From: Polytrichum commune | Lineage: Eukaryota; Streptophyta; Polytrichopsida; Polytrichales; Polytrichaceae | Assembly (NCBI GenBank): GCA_950295325.1 | Contig: OX485808.1 | Coordinates: 32,448,527 to 32,508,526, forward strand | Direction: 5' to 3' | DNA: 60,000 nt | Part shown: positions 56,508-60,000 of the stretch, in pieces | Layout: each line of letters opens with the position of its first letter | Position numbering within the stretch: the first letter of the stretch is position 1 | Program-made: the position numbers and the translations under genes | The notes under the pieces: generated by a model | Told to the model about the DNA's origin: nothing | The model's database searches: none | The model's input: only the letters and a program-made list of their open reading frames with translations

Positions 56508-58572
56508 TTATCTATATTGAGCGCCCTCCCAGGTTTGTCCGAATTGCCAGTATGCGCCGATGGCATTATAAGTGGTAAGTACGCGGCCGTCGCTGGTGTG
56601 GATCTGGAAGGAGATTGCCTGTCCTGTCAACTTGGTTTGGCACGTCCACATGGACCCCCAGTTGCGGAACATGGGAATCCAACCGGTATATTGTCCCTTG
56701 ATGTTCACGGCCTGGATGTCACCACCTCCGCCGACGTTGTAGATAAGGATCATCATGAAGTAAGGGTTTCCGCTAAGCTGGAATCGCACTCCACCCCTTC
56801 TGTTGCAAGACACCCTGCAATTCAAGGAGGATCACACCACATTGATTTGTGCACCACGATGAAATCAGAGATGTATAGTTGAAGATCATATAGACCAGAT
56901 GAATCACTGCAGAGGTATGTGCATGTGTTAAGATGCGGCGACAGAAATTAAGTTTCCAGGTCCTTTTGAGCATTCAGTTCATCGGAGAACCTCAACCTTC
57001 TGAGAATTGAACTCCATGGATTGTGAAGCCAAGGAAGGAATTCGTAGTGCTGAAAAGCACTCCGACAGGGAATGTTCTCAAGAACAAAGGTCCCTCTCTT
57101 CCTGAAGCACATGTGCACCCACATGTGGCCTTATTACTAGACCCTTATTTCCGTCCTTACTATTAAATTAGGGTGACTTGGCCCACGTTATTAATTAAAC
57201 ATTAATATTCCACCCACACTAATAGGACTATTTAGTGTAGTTCTCAAGGAGGCACAGGGCTTTTTATATATGCAATGCATTAACGCCTTGTGCATTCCAT
57301 GAGTGCCTTTGCGTAGCACCTTAAGATCCCTGGTTGGAACTATGGTAAAAAAATTCCAAACGGACAGAGCTTTGCTTATTAGAGCATGTAATGCCCATAA
57401 GTCTAGGGCAACTACAAGCTAAAAAATTCATGATGCCAATGAATCTATTGTTCGAATGTACTAAGTTTAGGGTTTAAGTGCAGGTGCTGAAAAGTACTTA
57501 CTTTCGGTAGAGGACGGGAACAACTCCAGCAGCCTGCTGGGCGAGGCTGGTGAACATGGGCACGGGTAAGTCGAAATGCTGTCTGGGAGGATCGCACCAC
57601 CCTCCGGAAGACCCCGGCGGGCAGAAGTTGGTGGCGGTAACTGTGATCGAACTGGAAAACGAGTGGCACCAGCGACTCGCGCTTGGGCCATTCGGATCGC
57701 ACCTGATCACGAAACAAGCTCCGCACGCGTTTCCTCCCTGAAAGAGAGGGGTGCTCAGTGCCGCCGTGCTCATTCCATAGCCCATGGAGTACGTGTTTCC
57801 GTATCCACAAGCTCCGCCTACAGCAAGCGCCACCGACGTGATCCATCGTACCAGAATTCAAGTTGAACAACCTTGATGCCGTGATTTACTATGCTATGCA
57901 TCACTGAATAATTCGACATATAACCTAACCAACATAATTCAAGAACAGTAGTGACTTTATTAAAAATACATGCTCATACCTCGTGTCTTGTTTCATATGA
58001 GGTGACGAATTTTAAAAATAAGCGTAATACTTTAGATCGGGCAAGGAATGTACTATTTCTTAATGCTCGTGATAAACTGTACAATAACCTACGGTTTGAC
58101 AATGGATTAACAGCCGTGTGAAGATTCGAGATGAACAATCTTGATACCGTAGTTTACCATGGTGACATCACTGATTGATCCAAATATAACAAAACCAAAA
58201 TACCCAAAACTTCTGAATAGTAGTGATCTTCTTGAAAGATTGCCTTAATGATCTCGTGTCATACGAGGTGACGATTTATTGGATTTTAAGAACTCGGCAT
58301 AATAAACTTACGTAAAAAAATGGCATTATCTCGTTATGCACGTAATGATCTGTATACTGACCTAAGCTTACGTTATTGCCGATGCATTAACAGCCGTGAG
58401 GAGAGAGTAAGTTCATACCCATGGTGCCGTCCCCATTAGAGGAACCGTAGTACGTTATGTGAGCAGAGTTCCATCCGTTGTATGCCGCTTGGGCCACTTG
58501 CAAGCATGTCAGGGTCAGGAGACAAACGGCAGCCAGTGTGAGCTTCATGGTCGCTGCATCAGACATCTTCAT
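56508..58572 (-). CDS. EXPA: Alpha-expansin
   Basis: Expansins are secreted wall proteins that loosen cellulose–hemicellulose contacts without hydrolysis. Three exons on the minus strand, 58572–58419, 57817–57502 and 56814–56508, join in frame to 258 residues. Intron 1 splits the GG pair of [11 protein letters not shown], the classic EXPA site. Residues 1–30 are a signal peptide ([19 protein letters not shown]); the start may be Met1, Met3 or Met9. [11 protein letters not shown] opens the double-psi barrel domain, which keeps its cysteines, TNFCPP, the alpha-insertion GGWCDPP and the HFD motif (132–134). The C-terminal CBM63 domain has [46 protein letters not shown] and [13 protein letters not shown] with the usual aromatics. 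Nothing is missing. The N-terminal sequence before the barrel is unusual for an angiosperm EXPA. Confidence 0.96.
57190..57250. mobile_element. Possible solo end of a CACTAAATA-family MITE
   Basis: CACACTAATAGGACTATTTAGTGTAGT in expansin intron 2, with breaks in similarity, matches the right terminus of the MITE family at 49.5–54.6 kb. I could not find a matching left end, so it may be a truncated copy. Confidence 0.35.
57854..58400. repeat. ~270-bp tandem duplication inside expansin intron 1
   Basis: Two diverged head-to-tail copies (about 57,854–58,122 and 58,123–58,400) share words such as TTGATGCCGTGATTTAC/TTGATACCGTAGTTTAC, CTCGTGTC…ATGAGGTGACGA and ATTAACAGCCGTG. They account for nearly all of intron 1. 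Confidence 0.8.
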
Positions 58573-58729
58573 CTCTCAGCTAGCTGTCAAAAGAAAATTT
58601 CTCGTGAATTATGAGCAATCGAGCGGAAGACATATCGGACAAGCAAAGAAATCATCAGTGATCATCTGAACTTACATGCAAATATTGATTCGATCCACAA
58701 AGGACACTTTGTCCACTGTCCAAGTTCAT

Positions 58730-60000
58730 ATCTTAGACAGCTATTGATCTGAATAAATTCATGGATTCAGACTAGAAACTAAGTTTACTATGTAAAAATT
58801 AAAGAGAGACCTCTTTTTTTATACTACGTCGATAATCTCCTACAAATAACTTTCTCGCGGGATGCTAAACCATATCCAGATTGCAGCTCTAAATACTTGA
58901 AAACCAACACCAACATGTGATCTGCACTGTGATCATTCTTACCGAACGAAAATAAAACATACCAGTGCCGTGTCCAGTTAACTTAACATGTACGAATTGC
59001 AAGAAATCGATGCGAAGATAGTAGGCATAAGACTAGCTAGGCGTTGATCATCGGAAAGCCATGTAAAAGCATACCTAGTCCAGCTTTATCCCTCAAACAG
59101 CTGTTAATCTCAATAAGTTCTAATTAAATAGACTGAAAAGCAACTCGAGCGTAGAAATTCGAAAGAAACTTCTAAATCCTACCGATCAGTTCTGGCTTCT
59201 TGCTGCTCCTCTTCGAACTCGTGAGTTTTGATCAAGGTAGGAAACTACATGACGTCCGTCGATATCATTCACAGCCATATTTCTAATTCCAAGATGCAAA
59301 TAATTATAAATATGCTCAGTGGCATCGATCCAACTCGGAAACCTGGAAGACTTATTGATTGAGCACTAAAATTGGAAGCATAGCCTCAAACCTTCAAATA
59401 CTACCTTGATTATTACATGCACCGGCCAAGGACGTATCGTAGACAGCTGCTAATGGATACAGACTGGAGAGCAAGTGATCTAGTGCAAGAATTTAAACAA
59501 AGTACTCTTTCAGAATCTGTCGATCGCCTCTTCCAAGCTATAATCTTCTCGGACAAGCAGCGCAATTCCTGGCTTGCTCCTCTTTGAACTCCGCGTAAGA
59601 GGTGATCATATTTGGAATACTACACCCTCCGGAAACCATTCAAGCGAGAGCTCGCTATACGTGCAGAAAAGTATACTAAGTGCGTTCAGTGACATCGGTC
59701 TAACGCAACAACTCAGAAGCATTGGTGATCATGCACGGCTTCGGTGGAATAATAGCTTCTCCTCAAACCTTCAAATGGTACATTGAACACATCCACCAGC
59801 CAATAATATCTGCCGATTTTCTGTTCCAAGCTATTTGCTCGGGTACTCGATTCCTGGCTTGCTCCTCTTCCAACTCCGCGTGAGTTGCGATCAAAATACT
59901 ACACTCTCCGGATATCATTCAAACGACAGTTCTCTATATGTGCAGAAATTCCCACTAAATGCGTCAAGTGACATCGATCTGACTCGGCAACTCAAATGAA
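58730..60000. repeat. Imperfect ~280–360-bp tandem repeats upstream of the expansin
   Basis: At least three diverged units carry the same ordered words: a TAGACAGCT-like start, GGCTTGCTCCTCTT with AACTC.CGTGAG, CTCCGGATATCATTCAAACG-like and GTGACATCGAT..GACTCGGCAA-like text, near 59,190–59,340, 59,570–59,715 and 59,855–59,996. The last is cut by the window end. It lies 0.15–1.4 kb upstream of the expansin start, so it overlaps the promoter region. Confidence 0.7.

Overview
The window is nuclear DNA of a land plant. It holds four multi-exon genes with GT–AG introns, all on the minus strand: a J-domain co-chaperone, a methionine-R-sulfoxide reductase B, the SMC5/6 kleisin NSE4 and an alpha-expansin. 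Between them lie plant-type transposons: CACTA, Stowaway, Harbinger-like and Ty3-type. The species cannot be fixed from sequence alone. I lean to a seed-free plant because of the DNA-methyltransferase retrotransposon and the unusual expansin N-terminus, but weakly.

Layout. 1–4.1 kb is non-coding, with a ~305-bp triplicated repeat. 4.3–5.05 kb holds three tandem, decayed copies of a Ty3 pol fragment. 5.27–7.96 kb is the J-protein gene (4 coding exons, one GC–AG intron). 9.27–9.54 kb is a Stowaway MITE. 10.6–37.8 kb is one nested transposon complex. 39.3–41.4 kb is MSRB, 42.8–45.7 kb is NSE4 (7 exons), 49.5–54.6 kb is a field of MITEs and fold-back repeats, and 56.5–58.6 kb is the expansin.

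The nested complex is the most interesting part. A Ty3-type LTR retrotransposon (10628–37758, flanked by the 4-bp direct repeat TAGC) split an older reading frame. It encodes, in one frame apart from nonsense codons and one frameshift, gag (two CCHC knuckles), an aspartic protease, a complete C5-cytosine DNA methyltransferase domain, reverse transcriptase, RNase H, integrase and a terminal PHD finger. It was then hit by a 998-bp CACTA element inside the protease–methyltransferase junction (TSD CGA), by a 12.27-kb CACTA element inside RNase H (TSD GGC) that itself carries a 1.38-kb CACTA element (TSD TTT), and by a 4.07-kb element with TG…CA ends (TSD GTTGG) in its 3' terminal repeat. The large CACTA element has a TNP2-like transposase on the plus strand (one poly-T frameshift) and a divergent TNPA/Transposase_24-like gene on the minus strand.

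The retrotransposon joins a DNA-methylation writer and a chromatin-reader module to ordinary retroelement machinery. This is the best candidate for an unusual system here. The copy is dead (11 nonsense codons, one frameshift, three insertions in its body), so any activity would have to be sought in younger relatives. Coordinates of exons and element ends were derived by eye from splice consensus, reading frame and target-site duplications.
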